64,000 nucleotides of DNA from Sulfitobacter sp. DFL-14 (GCF_003335585.1 NZ_QBFD01000012.1:43822-107821), one strand, 5' to 3'; positions 17,650-27,486 are shown, counted from the first letter of the stretch. Notes: a model not told the origin generated them from the letters alone. A program made the numbers and translations.

Positions 17650-18858
17650 ATGTTCGGCACCGCAAAAAGAGACACCGCCCTGTTGATCATCGTCGCCATC
17701 CTGACGCTTTTCGCACCCTTCCTGCTCAACCCCTTCCCGGCGGGATCGGCCATGGCGCAATTCAACGCAGGCTATCCCGACCTGATGCAGCGCTTTGTGA
17801 TCTTCGGCATCTTCGCCATCGGGTTCAACATCCTGTTCGGCCTTACCGGCTATCTCAGCTTTGGTCACGCGGCCTTTCTCGGGGTGGGTTCCTATGCCGT
17901 GGTCTGGATGTACAAGCTGCTGGATTACAACATCATCTGGGGGCTGCCGCTGGCGATCGTGATTTCGGGCGTCTTTGCCCTGATGATCGGCTTCATCTCG
18001 CTGCGCCGGTCCGGGATCTACTTTTCGATCCTCACGCTGGCCTTTGCACAGATGATGTTCGCGATCAGCTACTCTGACCTTCTGGGCCGCTTCTTTGGCA
18101 CCACCATCACCAATGGCGAAACCGGCTTGCAGGTCTATCGTTCCGACCCGCAGGTCCTGATCGACAGCTGGGAAAGCGTGCCGCACCTGCTGGGTCTGGT
18201 CGAGATGCGCAGCACCTATACCATGCGCCTGGGCGACTGGTCCTTCGACTTCAACGCCGGCTACTACTTCTGCGCGGTGATCATGCTGCTGACCTTCTAC
18301 CTTGCCATCCGCATCTTCCGCTCGCCTTTTGGCATGATGCTGCGGGCGGTGAAGTCAAACCAGCAAAGGATGAACTATACCGGCCTGAACACCCGTCCCT
18401 ATGCGCTGGCCGCCTTCGTGATCTCGGGCATGTACGCCGGGCTGGCCGGTGGGCTGATGGCCGCGATGGACCCGCTTGCCGGGGCCGAGCGGATGCAATG
18501 GACCGCCTCGGGCGAGGTTGTGCTGATGACAATCCTGGGCGGCGCGGGCACCCTGATCGGCCCGGTGCTGGGCGCCGGTTTCATCAAGTACTTCGAAAAC
18601 ATCTTCTCCAAGATCAACGACAACGTGCTGCACAGCTGGTTTGCCTTCCTGCCGGACGGCATCGAGGATTTCATGGTGGTCATCGTGCACCCCTTTGTCG
18701 GCAAGGGCTGGCACCTGACCCTCGGGCTGATGTTCATGCTGGTCGTGATCTTCCTGCCCGGCGGCCTTGTGGAGGGCGGCCAGCGCATCGCGCGGCTGTT
18801 CCGCCGCAAAAATGCCAGGAACGACGCGCCTGACGGCTCCAAGACACCTGCGGAATAA
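17650..18858 (+). CDS. HAAT-family ABC transporter permease, LivM type
   Basis: The 402-residue integral membrane protein has LivM signatures: [40 protein letters not shown], and near the end [20 protein letters not shown] and [10 protein letters not shown]. An insert of about 60 residues after [17 protein letters not shown] is longer than in LivM of E. coli. It forms the membrane pore with the LivH-type subunit encoded just upstream. Confidence 0.93.
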   Translation: MFGTAKRDTALLIIVAILTLFAPFLLNPFPAGSAMAQFNAGYPDLMQRFVIFGIFAIGFNILFGLTGYLSFGHAAFLGVGSYAVVWMYKLLDYNIIWGLPLAIVISGVFALMIGFISLRRSGIYFSILTLAFAQMMFAISYSDLLGRFFGTTITNGETGLQVYRSDPQVLIDSWESVPHLLGLVEMRSTYTMRLGDWSFDFNAGYYFCAVIMLLTFYLAIRIFRSPFGMMLRAVKSNQQRMNYTGLNTRPYALAAFVISGMYAGLAGGLMAAMDPLAGAERMQWTASGEVVLMTILGGAGTLIGPVLGAGFIKYFENIFSKINDNVLHSWFAFLPDGIEDFMVVIVHPFVGKGWHLTLGLMFMLVVIFLPGGLVEGGQRIARLFRRKNARNDAPDGSKTPAE

Positions 18859-18869
18859 GGACCGACACA

Positions 18870-19634
18870 ATGGCAATTCTCGAAGTCAAGAACGTGGGCA
18901 AACGCTTTGGCGGTCTGCAGGCCCTGAACAACGTGAACCTGAGCGTGGCGGAAAACTCCTGCCATGCGATCATCGGGCCCAACGGTGCGGGCAAATCCAC
19001 CCTGCTGAACTGCCTGGTGGGCAAGCTGATCCCGGATACCGGGTCCGTCATGTTCGACGGGCAATCGGTGCTGGGGCGAAAACCCTATGAGATCAACCAG
19101 ATGGGCATCTCCCGGGTGTTCCAGACGCCGGAAATCTTTGGCGATCTGACGGTGATGGAAAACATGATGATCCCCTGTTTCGCCAAACGCGACGGCGCAT
19201 TCGAACTGAACGCCATCACATCGGTGACCAGCCAGCGCGACGTCGTCGAAAAGGCGGAGCATATGCTGGAGGACATGAACCTGATCGACAAGCGCGGGAT
19301 GCATGCCGCCTCCATGTCGCGGGGCGACAAGCGCAGGCTTGAGATTGCCATGTGCCTGGCGCAGGACCCCCGCCTGCTGCTGCTGGATGAGCCCACGGCG
19401 GGCATGGCGCGGGCCGATACCAACAACACCATCGACCTGCTGAAACGCATCAAGGACGAGCGCGACATCACCATCGCGATCATCGAACACGACATGCATG
19501 TGGTGTTCTCCCTGGCCGAGCGGATCACCGTGCTGGCGCAGGGCACCCCGCTGGTCGAAGACACGCCTGAAAAGATCAAGGGACATCCCAAGGTCCGCGA
19601 AGCCTATCTGGGTGAATCCCAGGATGCCGCATAG
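18870..19634 (+). CDS. HAAT-family ABC transporter ATP-binding protein, LivG type
   Basis: The 254-residue ATPase has Walker A GPNGAGKSTLL (about residues 36-46), Q-loop region ISRVFQTPEIFGDLTVMEN, an altered signature MSRGDKRRLEIA in place of LSxGQ, and Walker B LLLLDEPTAGMARAD with the H-loop IIEHDMHVVF. It powers the importer with the LivF-type partner. The start at 18870 is 11 bases after the LivM stop. Confidence 0.93.
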   Translation: MAILEVKNVGKRFGGLQALNNVNLSVAENSCHAIIGPNGAGKSTLLNCLVGKLIPDTGSVMFDGQSVLGRKPYEINQMGISRVFQTPEIFGDLTVMENMMIPCFAKRDGAFELNAITSVTSQRDVVEKAEHMLEDMNLIDKRGMHAASMSRGDKRRLEIAMCLAQDPRLLLLDEPTAGMARADTNNTIDLLKRIKDERDITIAIIEHDMHVVFSLAERITVLAQGTPLVEDTPEKIKGHPKVREAYLGESQDAA

Positions 19635-19673
19635 ACCGGGCTTGCCCCACCCGACCGCCAAAGGACAGGTTTC

Positions 19674-20426
19674 ATGAACACCCAAACCCTCGAAAAGAAC
19701 GCCAACCACGCCGCCACCGCCCCCGCCTTTCTGTCGGTCTGGGACCTGGAGGCCTACTATGGCGAAAGCTATATCGTGCAGGGCATCAGCTTTAACGTGC
19801 ACGAAGGCGAGATCCTGGCCCTGCTGGGGCGCAACGGCGCGGGCAAGACATCGACCCTTCGGGCCATCGCACGGCTCGCCTCGCCGGAGGTCACGAAAGG
19901 GGAAATCTGGCTCGATCACAAGCCACTGCACAAGATGAAGGCGCATGAGGCCTCGCAATGGGGGCTGGGCCTGGTGCCCGAGGACCGCCGTATCATTCCC
20001 GGCCTGACGGTTGAGGAAAACCTGAAGCTGGCGCAGATCGCGCCGCCCATCGGCTGGTCGCTGGACCGGCTTTACGAGCTGTTCCCGCGTCTGGGCGAAC
20101 GCAAGAATCAGGAAGGCACCACCCTGTCGGGGGGCGAGCAGCAGATGCTGGCCATCGCCCGCGCCCTGGCCCGCGACATCAAGGTCTTGCTGCTGGATGA
20201 ACCCTATGAGGGGCTGGCCCCCGTCATCGTGGACGAGATCGAAAAGACGCTGGCCATCATCAAGGAGCAGGGCATCACCACGATCCTTGTGGAGCAGAAC
20301 GCGATCCGCGCGCTGAAACTGGCCGACCGTGCGGTGATCCTCGATACCGGGGGAATCGTCTTTGACGGCACGGCGCAGGAAGTGCTGGAAAACGAACGAT
20401 TGCGCGCCGAATACCTCGCGATCTGA
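19674..20426 (+). CDS. HAAT-family ABC transporter ATP-binding protein, LivF type
   Basis: The 250-residue ATPase has Walker A GRNGAGKTSTLRAIA, LivF-like GLGLVPEDRRIIPGLTVEEN, signature LSGGEQQMLAIARAL and Walker B VLLLDEPYEGLAPVIV, ending LVEQNAIRALKLADRAVIL. Its N-terminus has an extra ~18 residues (MNTQTLEKNANHAATAP) before the usual start. It is the last gene of the importer operon; the next gene is 318 bases away. Confidence 0.93.
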   Translation: MNTQTLEKNANHAATAPAFLSVWDLEAYYGESYIVQGISFNVHEGEILALLGRNGAGKTSTLRAIARLASPEVTKGEIWLDHKPLHKMKAHEASQWGLGLVPEDRRIIPGLTVEENLKLAQIAPPIGWSLDRLYELFPRLGERKNQEGTTLSGGEQQMLAIARALARDIKVLLLDEPYEGLAPVIVDEIEKTLAIIKEQGITTILVEQNAIRALKLADRAVILDTGGIVFDGTAQEVLENERLRAEYLAI

Positions 20427-20744
20427 CCGCCTGCCGGGTGCTGTGGTCGGGGGCCGGCCACACCGGCTTGCACGTGCATCGTGACATGAGGCGCAGGCCG
20501 CGCGGGGTGCCTGTGATGCGGCTTGCGCCTTGTGACGAAAGTTCGGTTTCAGACCCTTCCCCCGCGCGGAATCAAGCCCGCAGGTCGCCGCGTAGCGGTG
20601 AAGGACCGGTTTGGATAGGTATTTCCGCGACAGCTACCACACCAGGGCCGGTGAGAAATTGCCCATGCGATGAACTCTATGGAGCCTCGATGCGTTGGAC
20701 CTCAGACGGTCCAAAAGGCCCGAGCAATCGCAAGGAACAAATTC
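20427..20744. other. Gene-free stretch before sodC, with a small hairpin
   Basis: These 318 bases hold no supported gene. A perfect 7-bp hairpin (TTGGACC at 20695-20701, GGTCCAA at 20708-20714) lies 30 bases before the sodC start and could be an operator or leader structure. No terminator with a T run was seen after the transporter operon. Confidence 0.45.
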
Positions 20745-21287
20745 ATGAAACACACCCTCCCCGCCCTCGCCTCCACTTTGTCGCTCATCGCCGGTGTCGC
20801 CCTGGCCGACAGCCATGCCAGCGCCCCCGAACCCGTGGCCAGCGCCGAAATCAAGACATTGGACGGCACCGTTCTGGGCACCGCCACAGTGACCCCCGGC
20901 ACCAATGGCATCTTGATCCACCTGAAGGTCGAAGGCGCAGAGCCGGGGCCGAAAGGTGTGCATCTGCACCAGGTTGGTGACTGCGACCCCGCAACCGAGT
21001 TCAAATCTGCCGGGCCGCATATCGGAGACGCCGACAACGCGCATGGCCTGCTGCACCCCGACGGGCCACATGCCGGCGACCTGCCGAACCTCTATGTCGG
21101 CGCGGATGGCACCGGCGAGATGCAGGCCATCACCAGCGCGGTTTCGCTGGAAGATACACCTGACGGCTTGCTCGATTCAGATGGCGCCAGCGTGATGATC
21201 CATGCCGAAGGGGATGACCATTTCACCCAGCCCGGCGGCAATACCGGGGCAAGGCTGGCCTGCGGGGTCCTGGAACCCGCTTCCTGA
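20745..21287 (+). CDS. sodC: Superoxide dismutase [Cu-Zn], periplasmic
   Basis: The 180-residue protein has a signal peptide (MKHTLPALASTLSLIAGVAL ending near ADSHA). The Cu-Zn SOD core has the copper site GVHLHQVGDC, the zinc loop GPHIGDADNAHGLLHPDGPH plus AGDLPN, and the C-terminal HAEGDDHFTQPGGNTGARLA with the disulfide Cys in ACGVL. It converts superoxide to peroxide and oxygen in the periplasm. An AAGGAAC ribosome-binding site precedes the ATG at 20745; the frame opens at 20670 without a signal-like start. Confidence 0.94.
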   Translation: MKHTLPALASTLSLIAGVALADSHASAPEPVASAEIKTLDGTVLGTATVTPGTNGILIHLKVEGAEPGPKGVHLHQVGDCDPATEFKSAGPHIGDADNAHGLLHPDGPHAGDLPNLYVGADGTGEMQAITSAVSLEDTPDGLLDSDGASVMIHAEGDDHFTQPGGNTGARLACGVLEPAS

Positions 21288-21302
21288 CACGCCATTGATT
21301 TT

Positions 21303-21331
21303 CCCCCCGGATCGCTCGGAGGTCCGGGGGG
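21303..21331. other. Strong GC hairpin after sodC
   Basis: CCCCCCGGA (21303-21311) pairs perfectly with TCCGGGGGG (21323-21331), starting 15 bases after the sodC stop. No T run follows, so it is not a standard intrinsic terminator, but it may protect the 3' end or support termination. Confidence 0.5.
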
Positions 21332-21534
21332 AACCCGGGCAGAGGCATCCGGTACGCATGCTGCCGCCCGGATCAGCCAATGTGCCAAGTTCGTCATCAC
21401 CTGCTGCCTGCGACATGCCGACAGTCGCCCCCCGCCACAACTGGCGGCTTTCAATGCCGGGACCCATGTCTTATAACCGGGCAAAACGTCACGGCCCGCG
21501 CAGCGCCGGACAAGAGGGAAACGTCGAGGAATAT

Positions 21535-22041
21535 ATGACCAAAAACACCCATGACGCAGATGTCGCCTTTATCCGGGCATTGGCGGAACTGCTGAACGAA
21601 AATGACCTGACGGAGCTTCAGGTCAAGCGAGACTATGCCGAGGACGACAGCCTGAATGTGCGCGTCAGCCGCAAACCGCCGCAGCAGATCATGGCGCCCC
21701 AGCAAATTCAGGCCGCCCCGCCCGCAATGGCATCGCCCGCGCCCGCACCGATGAATGCCCCCGCAGCAGCGGCCGCATCCGGGGCAGAGGACGATCCGGC
21801 AAGCCACCCCGGCGCGGTCGTGTCGCCCATGGTCGGCACCGTCTATATGCAGGCAGAACCGGGCGCGCCCTCCTTTGTCACGGTCGGCAAATCCGTGTCA
21901 GAGGGCGAAACCCTGCTGATTGTCGAGGCGATGAAAACCATGAACCACATCCCCGCCCCGCGCTCCGGAACCGTCAAGCGCATCCTGGTGGGTGACGGCG
22001 ATGCCGTCGAATTCGGTGCGCCCCTGGTGATTATCGAATAA
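21535..22041 (+). CDS. accB: Acetyl-CoA carboxylase biotin carboxyl carrier protein
   Basis: The 168-residue protein has an N-terminal helical domain ([20 protein letters not shown]), an Ala/Pro-rich flexible linker (about residues 50-90) and a C-terminal biotinyl domain. The biotin site is [11 protein letters not shown] with Lys134 as acceptor. It carries carboxybiotin between AccC and the AccAD carboxyltransferase in fatty acid synthesis. The start at 21535 follows GAGGA; a longer frame to 21202 is not protein-like. It lies 10 bases before accC. Confidence 0.95.
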   Translation: MTKNTHDADVAFIRALAELLNENDLTELQVKRDYAEDDSLNVRVSRKPPQQIMAPQQIQAAPPAMASPAPAPMNAPAAAAASGAEDDPASHPGAVVSPMVGTVYMQAEPGAPSFVTVGKSVSEGETLLIVEAMKTMNHIPAPRSGTVKRILVGDGDAVEFGAPLVIIE

Positions 22042-22051
22042 GGCACTGACA

Positions 22052-23404
22052 ATGTTTAATAAAATTCTTGTCGCAAACCGGGGTGAAATCGCGCTGCGCG
22101 TGATCCGTGCCGCGCGCGAAATGGGCATCCAGTCCGTCGCGGTGCATTCGACCGCCGACAGCGACGCCATGCATGTGCGGATGGCCGACGAATCCGTCTG
22201 CATCGGCCCGCCCTCCTCTGCGCAATCCTATCTGTCGATCCCCTCGATCATCGCCGCCTGCGAGATCACCGGGGCAGAGGCGATCCACCCCGGCTATGGC
22301 TTCCTGTCGGAAAACGCAGGATTCGTGCAGGTGATCGAGGATCACGGGCTGACCTTCATCGGCCCCACTGCGGAACATATCCGCATCATGGGCGACAAGA
22401 TCACCGCCAAGGAAACCATGCGCAAGCTGGGCGTGCCCTGCGTGCCGGGCTCTGAAGGCGGCGTGGCGACACTGGAAGAGGCCAGACGCCTGGGCGAGGA
22501 AATCGGATACCCCGTCATCATCAAGGCCACCGCGGGCGGTGGCGGCAAGGGCATGAAGGTGGCAGGTACTGCCGCAGAGATGGAACGCGCCTTTCAGACC
22601 GCCCGTGCGGAAGGCAAATCCAACTTCGGCAATGACGAAGTCTATATCGAGAAATACCTCACCACCCCGCGCCATATCGAGATCCAGGTCTTTGGCGACG
22701 GCAAGGGGCGCGCGGTGCATCTGGGCGAACGCGATTGTTCGCTGCAGCGCCGCCACCAGAAGGTGTTCGAAGAAGCCCCCGGCCCCGCCATCAGCGCGGA
22801 GGAACGCGCGCGCATCGGCAAGACCTGCGCCGATGCCATGGCCGATATCAATTATATCGGCGCGGGCACCATCGAATTCCTCTACGAGAACGGGGAATTC
22901 TACTTCATCGAGATGAACACCCGCCTTCAGGTCGAACATCCGGTGACCGAAGGCATCTTCGGGGTCGATCTGGTGCGCGAGCAGATCCGGGTGGCCAGCG
23001 GCCTGCCCATGTCGTTCCAGCAGGAAGACCTGAAGATCAACGGCCACGCGATCGAAGTCCGCATCAATGCGGAGAAGTTGCCCAACTTCCGTCCCTGCCC
23101 GGGCCGGATCACCCAGTATCATGCGCCGGGCGGCCTGGGGGTGCGGATGGATTCCGCACTTTATGACGGCTATTCGATCCCGCCCTATTACGACAGCCTG
23201 ATCGGCAAGCTGATCGTACATGGCCGCGACCGGCCCGAAGCGCTGGCACGGCTGGGCCGCGCCCTGGGCGAACTGATCGTGGATGGCGTGGACACAACCG
23301 TGCCGCTGTTCCATGCGCTGCTGGGTGAAGAAGACATTCAGACCGGCAACTACAACATTCACTGGCTCGAACACTGGCTGGAAACCAATCTCGGCGACGG
23401 CTGA
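22052..23404 (+). CDS. accC: Acetyl-CoA carboxylase biotin carboxylase subunit
   Basis: The 450-residue enzyme has the full biotin carboxylase fold. It starts [20 protein letters not shown], has the ATP-grasp glycine loop [13 protein letters not shown] (about residues 155-167), [39 protein letters not shown] and the catalytic [16 protein letters not shown]. It carboxylates biotin on AccB using ATP and bicarbonate. It follows accB by 10 bases and precedes aat by 5. Confidence 0.97.
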   Translation: MFNKILVANRGEIALRVIRAAREMGIQSVAVHSTADSDAMHVRMADESVCIGPPSSAQSYLSIPSIIAACEITGAEAIHPGYGFLSENAGFVQVIEDHGLTFIGPTAEHIRIMGDKITAKETMRKLGVPCVPGSEGGVATLEEARRLGEEIGYPVIIKATAGGGGKGMKVAGTAAEMERAFQTARAEGKSNFGNDEVYIEKYLTTPRHIEIQVFGDGKGRAVHLGERDCSLQRRHQKVFEEAPGPAISAEERARIGKTCADAMADINYIGAGTIEFLYENGEFYFIEMNTRLQVEHPVTEGIFGVDLVREQIRVASGLPMSFQQEDLKINGHAIEVRINAEKLPNFRPCPGRITQYHAPGGLGVRMDSALYDGYSIPPYYDSLIGKLIVHGRDRPEALARLGRALGELIVDGVDTTVPLFHALLGEEDIQTGNYNIHWLEHWLETNLGDG

Positions 23405-23409
23405 CGCCG

Positions 23410-24045
23410 ATGACGGAACTGACGCCGGAACTGGTGCTGCGCGGCTACGGGATCGGCATTTTCCCGATGGCCGAACACCGCGACGACCCGGAAATTTTCT
23501 GGGTCGACCCGCGGCGGCGGGGCATCCTTCCGCTGGACGGGTTCCACCTTTCGCGGTCCCTTGCCAAGGCGATGCGGCGGACGGGTTTTGACGTGACCGT
23601 CAATCAGGATTTTGCCGGTGTGGTTGCCGCATGTGCCGACCGCACCGACACCTGGATCAATGGCGAAATATCAAGCCTTTACAGCGCGCTGCACGCCAGG
23701 GGCAATGCGCATTCGCTTGAAATCCGCGAAGCGGGCACGCTCGTCGGCGGGGTCTACGGCGTGACCCTGGGGGCCGCGTTCTTTGGCGAAAGCATGTTCT
23801 CACGCCGCACCAATGCATCAAAGATGGCCCTGGCGGCAATGGTGGTACGGCTGCGCGATGCGGGGTTTTCATTGTTTGATACGCAGTTCCTGACCGATCA
23901 CCTGGCCTCGCTCGGCGCGGTGGAGATCACGCGGGCGCAATATCACCTGAGACTGGAAAAGGCGCTGGCAGCCCATGCGGATTTTGCCGCGCCGCCGGTT
24001 CTGCCGCTTCAGGAGGTGGTGCAGCGCATGACCCAGACGTCATAG
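23410..24045 (+). CDS. aat: Leucyl/phenylalanyl-tRNA--protein transferase
   Basis: The 211-residue enzyme has the family motifs YGIGIFPMAEHRDDPEIFWV, DPRRRGILPLDGFHLSRSLA, DTWINGEISSLYSALHARGN and GVYGVTLGAAFFGESMFSRR. It transfers Leu or Phe to proteins with N-terminal Lys or Arg and so marks them for ClpAP by the N-end rule. It follows accC in the same operon, an arrangement usual in Rhodobacterales, and overlaps the convergent DUF2155 gene by 37 bases. Confidence 0.95.
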   Translation: MTELTPELVLRGYGIGIFPMAEHRDDPEIFWVDPRRRGILPLDGFHLSRSLAKAMRRTGFDVTVNQDFAGVVAACADRTDTWINGEISSLYSALHARGNAHSLEIREAGTLVGGVYGVTLGAAFFGESMFSRRTNASKMALAAMVVRLRDAGFSLFDTQFLTDHLASLGAVEITRAQYHLRLEKALAAHADFAAPPVLPLQEVVQRMTQTS

Positions 24046-24362
24046 CGCCGATGCTCCAGCGCCGACAGCGCCGGGGAGGATGCGATCATCCAGCCGGAAA
24101 ACACCGTGCCGGACTTGCCGGTTTCCGAGATTTCAAGCTCGGCAAAGGCGTCGCCGGATGGGTTGCCCGCCGGATAGCGGCATTCGTTCAACACGATATC
24201 AAGATTGCCCAGCCGTGCCGACTGGCCCGCGCGCAGCTCTATGTCGCTGGTGTGGCCAGAGGTCTTGTCCAATGCGCGCAGCACGGCGCCAGAGGCGCTG
24301 GTCACTTCCTGCGCGGCGGCAGGCAGGGCAAGACATGCACCAAGAACAAGACATCTGATCAT
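24009..24362 (-). CDS. DUF2155 exported protein
   Basis: The 117-residue protein has a signal peptide (MIRCLVLGACLALPAAAQ). The mature part contains AVLRALDKTSGHTSDIELRA, NECRYPAGNPSGDAFAELEI and FSGWMIASSPALSALEHRRY, the DUF2155 pattern with two Cys (NECRY and VMRC) likely forming a disulfide. It lies 26 bases downstream of the NDUFA12-like gene on the same strand, a pairing common in Alphaproteobacteria. The start at 24362 is chosen because upstream residues are not protein-like. Its role is unknown. Confidence 0.85.
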   Translation of the reverse strand: MIRCLVLGACLALPAAAQEVTSASGAVLRALDKTSGHTSDIELRAGQSARLGNLDIVLNECRYPAGNPSGDAFAELEISETGKSGTVFSGWMIASSPALSALEHRRYDVWVMRCTTS

Positions 24363-24388
24363 GTTGACCGCTTTCGGAGGCGCCGGGA

Positions 24389-24772
24389 TCACTCCGGGCT
24401 CCAGGCCTCGTAATCGGACCGGTCCTTTGGATGGGCCTGCCGGATCGAGCCCGCGGGCGCATAGGCCAGCGCGGTGCCGGTCAGGTTCTCCACATGGGGT
24501 TTTTCCCAGGCCTTGTGCACCAGCGGCTTGTCGCTGGGTGGCTCGTCCCACGTGCGGTGCAGCCAGCCGTGCCAGTCGGGGCTGACGCGGGATGCTTCCA
24601 TGTCGCCGTTGTAGATCACCCAGCGCTTGGAATCGTCGGCATTGCGGTAATAGATGTTGCCCTGGTCATCCTCACCCACGCGGGTGCCCTTGCGCCAGGT
24701 GAAGAGCTGGGTGTTCAGCGTCTGCCCGTCCCACCATGTCAGCGCCCGGAATATCGTGTTGAGAATGCCCAT
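24389..24772 (-). CDS. NADH:ubiquinone oxidoreductase accessory subunit, NDUFA12 family
   Basis: The 127-residue protein matches the NDUFA12/B17.2 family: [60 protein letters not shown] and [13 protein letters not shown]. It is an accessory subunit of complex I at the inner membrane, kept in Alphaproteobacteria and mitochondria. It is the first gene of a two-gene unit with DUF2155. Confidence 0.93.
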   Translation of the reverse strand: MGILNTIFRALTWWDGQTLNTQLFTWRKGTRVGEDDQGNIYYRNADDSKRWVIYNGDMEASRVSPDWHGWLHRTWDEPPSDKPLVHKAWEKPHVENLTGTALAYAPAGSIRQAHPKDRSDYEAWSPE

Positions 24773-24933
24773 GAAACTCTCCGCTCTTGTTGGGGCTGTT
24801 ATGCACCATCGCTGCCGCAGGGTCCAGCGGGTGTTGCAGCAAAGACTCCCTCCTGCGCGACATGTGGCCCCCCCTCCATCGCGTATTGGCCTGTCAGGCG
24901 ATGCTCCTTATTGTTTCGAAAACGGAGACACCC

Positions 24934-26700
24934 ATGGCCGCCAAGAGCAAGACCCTCAAACATGTCGCTGAATGTCACGGCGTCAAGGTGCCCGACAGCC
25001 CGATGATGACCCCGGAACGGGCCGAGCGGATCAATGCGGCGCGCTATGAGGGCCAGGAGATTGCCGGCGCGCTTGAGGTCATCCGCCCCGGCGACCGGGT
25101 TCTGGAAATGGGTGCGGGCATCGGGCTGGTCGGCGCGATTGCCGCAAGGAACGGCAAGCCGGAAAAGGTTCTGTGCTTTGAGGCAAACCCCGGGCTGATC
25201 CAGCATATCAACACGCTCTACCGGCTGAACGACCTGCAGGACCGGATCGAGGTCCGCAACGAGGTGCTGATCAGCGCGCCCAACCCGCCGGAAACCGTGG
25301 CCTTTCACATCCGCAATTCCTACCTTGGTTCCTCGCTCATCGACACGGACAAACGCGCCACAACGCGGGTCGAGGTGCCGACCGCGCGCTATGACGAGGT
25401 GCGCCGCGACTTTGCCCCGACGGTCCTGCTGATGGACATCGAAGGCGGAGAACTGGATTTCCTGCGCCATGCCTCGCTTGAGGGTATCCGCGCCATCGTT
25501 CTTGAGTTCCACCCGGCCGCCTATGGCAAGGAAGGGATGCGCGAATGCAAATCCATCCTGGAACGCGCAGGCTTTGCCAAGGTGCCGGAACATTGCACGC
25601 GCCAGGTCTGGACCTGCACATTCGACGCCAGCCTGCGCCCGCCGGTGCCGGACATGGGATGGTCCTGCGAACAGCAAACCCTTGAAGGGGCCATTGTCGT
25701 GCCGCCCGCCGACAGCGGCTTTGTCCAGCCCGTCGGGGTGCTGGAAAGCAACGGCAGCTATCACGGCGCCGGGGCGCTGTGGCGCAACGGGCGCGCGTTG
25801 ACCGTGGCGCCGCCGATGCCGGAAGGCGATTTGCCCCTGCGCGAGGGCACCTGGCTTTGGGGTGGTGTGCTTTGGGCGCATTTCGGTCATTTCGTGGTGG
25901 AAAGCACCGCGCGGCTTTGGGCGCTGGAAACCCTGGGCTCCGATATCGACGGCATCCTCTTTATCCCCAAGCGGCCCAAGACCGGCGAGGAAGTCCAGCC
26001 GTTCCAGAAGGATTTCATTGAACTGATGGGCAGTGATCTCCCGGTGGTCAGCCTGACCGCGCCCACACGGGTCGAGCGGCTGATCGTGCCGGGTCAGGGC
26101 TTTGGCCTTGGCACCATGATCACCGGCACCCAGCCGTTCCGCGATGCGATTGCCGCGCGGTTTGGCCGCGACGTGCCCGCCGAAGGGCCGGAGAAGCTCT
26201 ATATCAGCCGCAGCGGCCTGCCTTCGGGCCGGGGCAATCTGGTGGGCGAAACCGAGCTGGAGGCGAAGCTGTCCGCCGAGTGCTATGTGATCTATCATCC
26301 CGAAAAGCACGATCTGCGCAGCCAGATCGCCACCTACAAGGCGGCCCGCCAGATCATTGCCGCCGAAGGATCGGCGCTGCATCTGCTGGCAATGGTGGCC
26401 GATCCGGCGGCACAGGTGGCGATTGTCGTGCGCCGCCCCTCCGGTGCCACGCGCAACCTTGAGCAGCATCTGATGTCCTTCGCCGGGATCACCCCGCTGA
26501 CAATCGTCCAGCTGGCCCGGTCGTGGAAACCCCTAGGTGCCGCCAAGCCGCGGCTCTGGATGGGCGAGCTGGACATGCCCGCCCTGCAGTCGGCACTGGC
26601 CGAGGGCGGGTTTATCTCTTCCAAATCAGGCACATGGGCGCCCCTGGACCCGAAAGAGGTGCAGGAACGCCTTGGCGGGCAGTTCGAGGAAGTCGCCTGA
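24934..26700 (+). CDS. FkbM-family methyltransferase fused to GT61-family glycosyltransferase
   Basis: The 588-residue protein has two domains. Residues ~40-270 are an FkbM-type SAM methyltransferase: motif I RVLEMGAGIGLVGAIAARNG, the acidic FEANPGLIQHI and VLLMDIEGGELDFLRHASLE. Residues ~290-540 match the GT61 (DUF563) glycosyltransferase domain: WAHFGHFVVESTARLWALE, LYISRSGLPSGRGNL and AARQIIAAEGSALHLLAMV. This suggests transfer and methylation of a sugar on a polysaccharide or protein. No polysaccharide cluster is near. The start at 24934 follows CGGAGAC; an open frame from 24787 is rejected as non-protein-like. Confidence 0.82.
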   Translation: MAAKSKTLKHVAECHGVKVPDSPMMTPERAERINAARYEGQEIAGALEVIRPGDRVLEMGAGIGLVGAIAARNGKPEKVLCFEANPGLIQHINTLYRLNDLQDRIEVRNEVLISAPNPPETVAFHIRNSYLGSSLIDTDKRATTRVEVPTARYDEVRRDFAPTVLLMDIEGGELDFLRHASLEGIRAIVLEFHPAAYGKEGMRECKSILERAGFAKVPEHCTRQVWTCTFDASLRPPVPDMGWSCEQQTLEGAIVVPPADSGFVQPVGVLESNGSYHGAGALWRNGRALTVAPPMPEGDLPLREGTWLWGGVLWAHFGHFVVESTARLWALETLGSDIDGILFIPKRPKTGEEVQPFQKDFIELMGSDLPVVSLTAPTRVERLIVPGQGFGLGTMITGTQPFRDAIAARFGRDVPAEGPEKLYISRSGLPSGRGNLVGETELEAKLSAECYVIYHPEKHDLRSQIATYKAARQIIAAEGSALHLLAMVADPAAQVAIVVRRPSGATRNLEQHLMSFAGITPLTIVQLARSWKPLGAAKPRLWMGELDMPALQSALAEGGFISSKSGTWAPLDPKEVQERLGGQFEEVA

Positions 26701-26706
26701 ACCTCT

Positions 26707-26810
26707 AAAGCGCCCCGCCTTAAACTTGAAACGCCGATACCCTGCCGCGCTTCGCGCTCTCGGGACATCGGCGATACCGGATGTATCAGGTTAAAGGCGG
26801 GACGCTGTAA
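26707..26810. repeat. 104-bp dispersed palindromic repeat, copy 1
   Basis: The ends AGCGCCCCGCCTTAAACTTG and CAGGTTAAAGGCGGGACGCT form an imperfect 20-bp inverted repeat (17 of 20 pair). The centre can fold through GCCGAT/ATCGGC and GCGC-TTC-GCGC. The reverse complement of the whole element recurs at 59496-59599. It starts 6 bases after the fusion gene stop. The next 170 bases (26811-26982) are GC-rich with short hairpins but hold no gene. Confidence 0.85.
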
Positions 26811-26982
26811 GCGCTGCGCCTGAGGCAGACAGGAAAAACCGGCGGAGCGCCGTTCCGAGGGGTGGCGCAATCGCGCCGCCCCGTGGGGGCGGAACGGCGC
26901 GGCCCAACAGGAACTGTTGGGCGGGAAGGAGGTGAGCGGAGAAAAAGGACCCGGGCCAATCGCGTCTACCTTGAGACACAAC

Positions 26983-27339
26983 TTAGGCTCTGGCCAGCGC
27001 CGTCACCTCGATTTCGATCCGGTACTTCGGGTCGATCAACCCGCATTCGATCATCGTTGCCGCAGGCGGATGCGCCCCGAAAGTGGCCTGCAACAGCGGC
27101 CAGCAGGGTTCGAACTCTGCCCGGTCCGGCAACATGTAGGTGACCCGCACCACATCGGCAAAACCCACGCCCGCCTCGGTCAGAGCCTGCCCGATGATGT
27201 CAAGCGCGGACCGGCATTGTTCCACCACATCATCACCCTGCCCCACGGTGCCGGCCACATGCACAAAGCCGCCCGCGACCACGGCGCGGCAATAGCCGAT
27301 TTTCGGCTCAAAAGCGCCGCCTGAGAAAATACGCTGCAT
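26983..27339 (-). CDS. Rid family (YjgF/YER057c/UK114) protein
   Basis: The 118-residue protein has the small Rid fold: [51 protein letters not shown] and a C-terminal IEIEVTALA. RidA proper hydrolyses reactive enamine/imine intermediates and needs an Arg in the strand before this end. Here that position reads [10 protein letters not shown], with no Arg, so this is more likely one of the other Rid subfamilies with unknown substrate. It stands alone, divergent from nothing close. Confidence 0.85.
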   Translation of the reverse strand: MQRIFSGGAFEPKIGYCRAVVAGGFVHVAGTVGQGDDVVEQCRSALDIIGQALTEAGVGFADVVRVTYMLPDRAEFEPCWPLLQATFGAHPPAATMIECGLIDPKYRIEIEVTALARA

Positions 27340-27418
27340 GCTGTCATTGCTCCTGTTGTCGATCAGCCTGATGGCGTCAGCCGCGCTGTCATCGGCGTTG
27401 CCTTCGTTTCAAGGCATG

Positions 27419-27447
27419 AAAAAGGGCGCGCCACCCGGCACGCCCTG
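27419..27447 (-). terminator. Rho-independent terminator of clpX
   Basis: On the minus strand GGGCGTGCC pairs with GGCGCGCCC (one G-T wobble) over a four-base loop and is followed by TTTTT. It lies about 40 bases after the clpX stop. Confidence 0.85.
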
Positions 27448-27486
27448 TTTCAAGTCAAATCGCATTCTGGCGGTCCGCCTCACGGA

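Noticed and set aside
16330..18186. A 618-residue minus-strand frame rich in His, Asp and Gln
   Set aside because: It is the antisense of the LivH/LivM genes; long antisense frames are common at this GC content.
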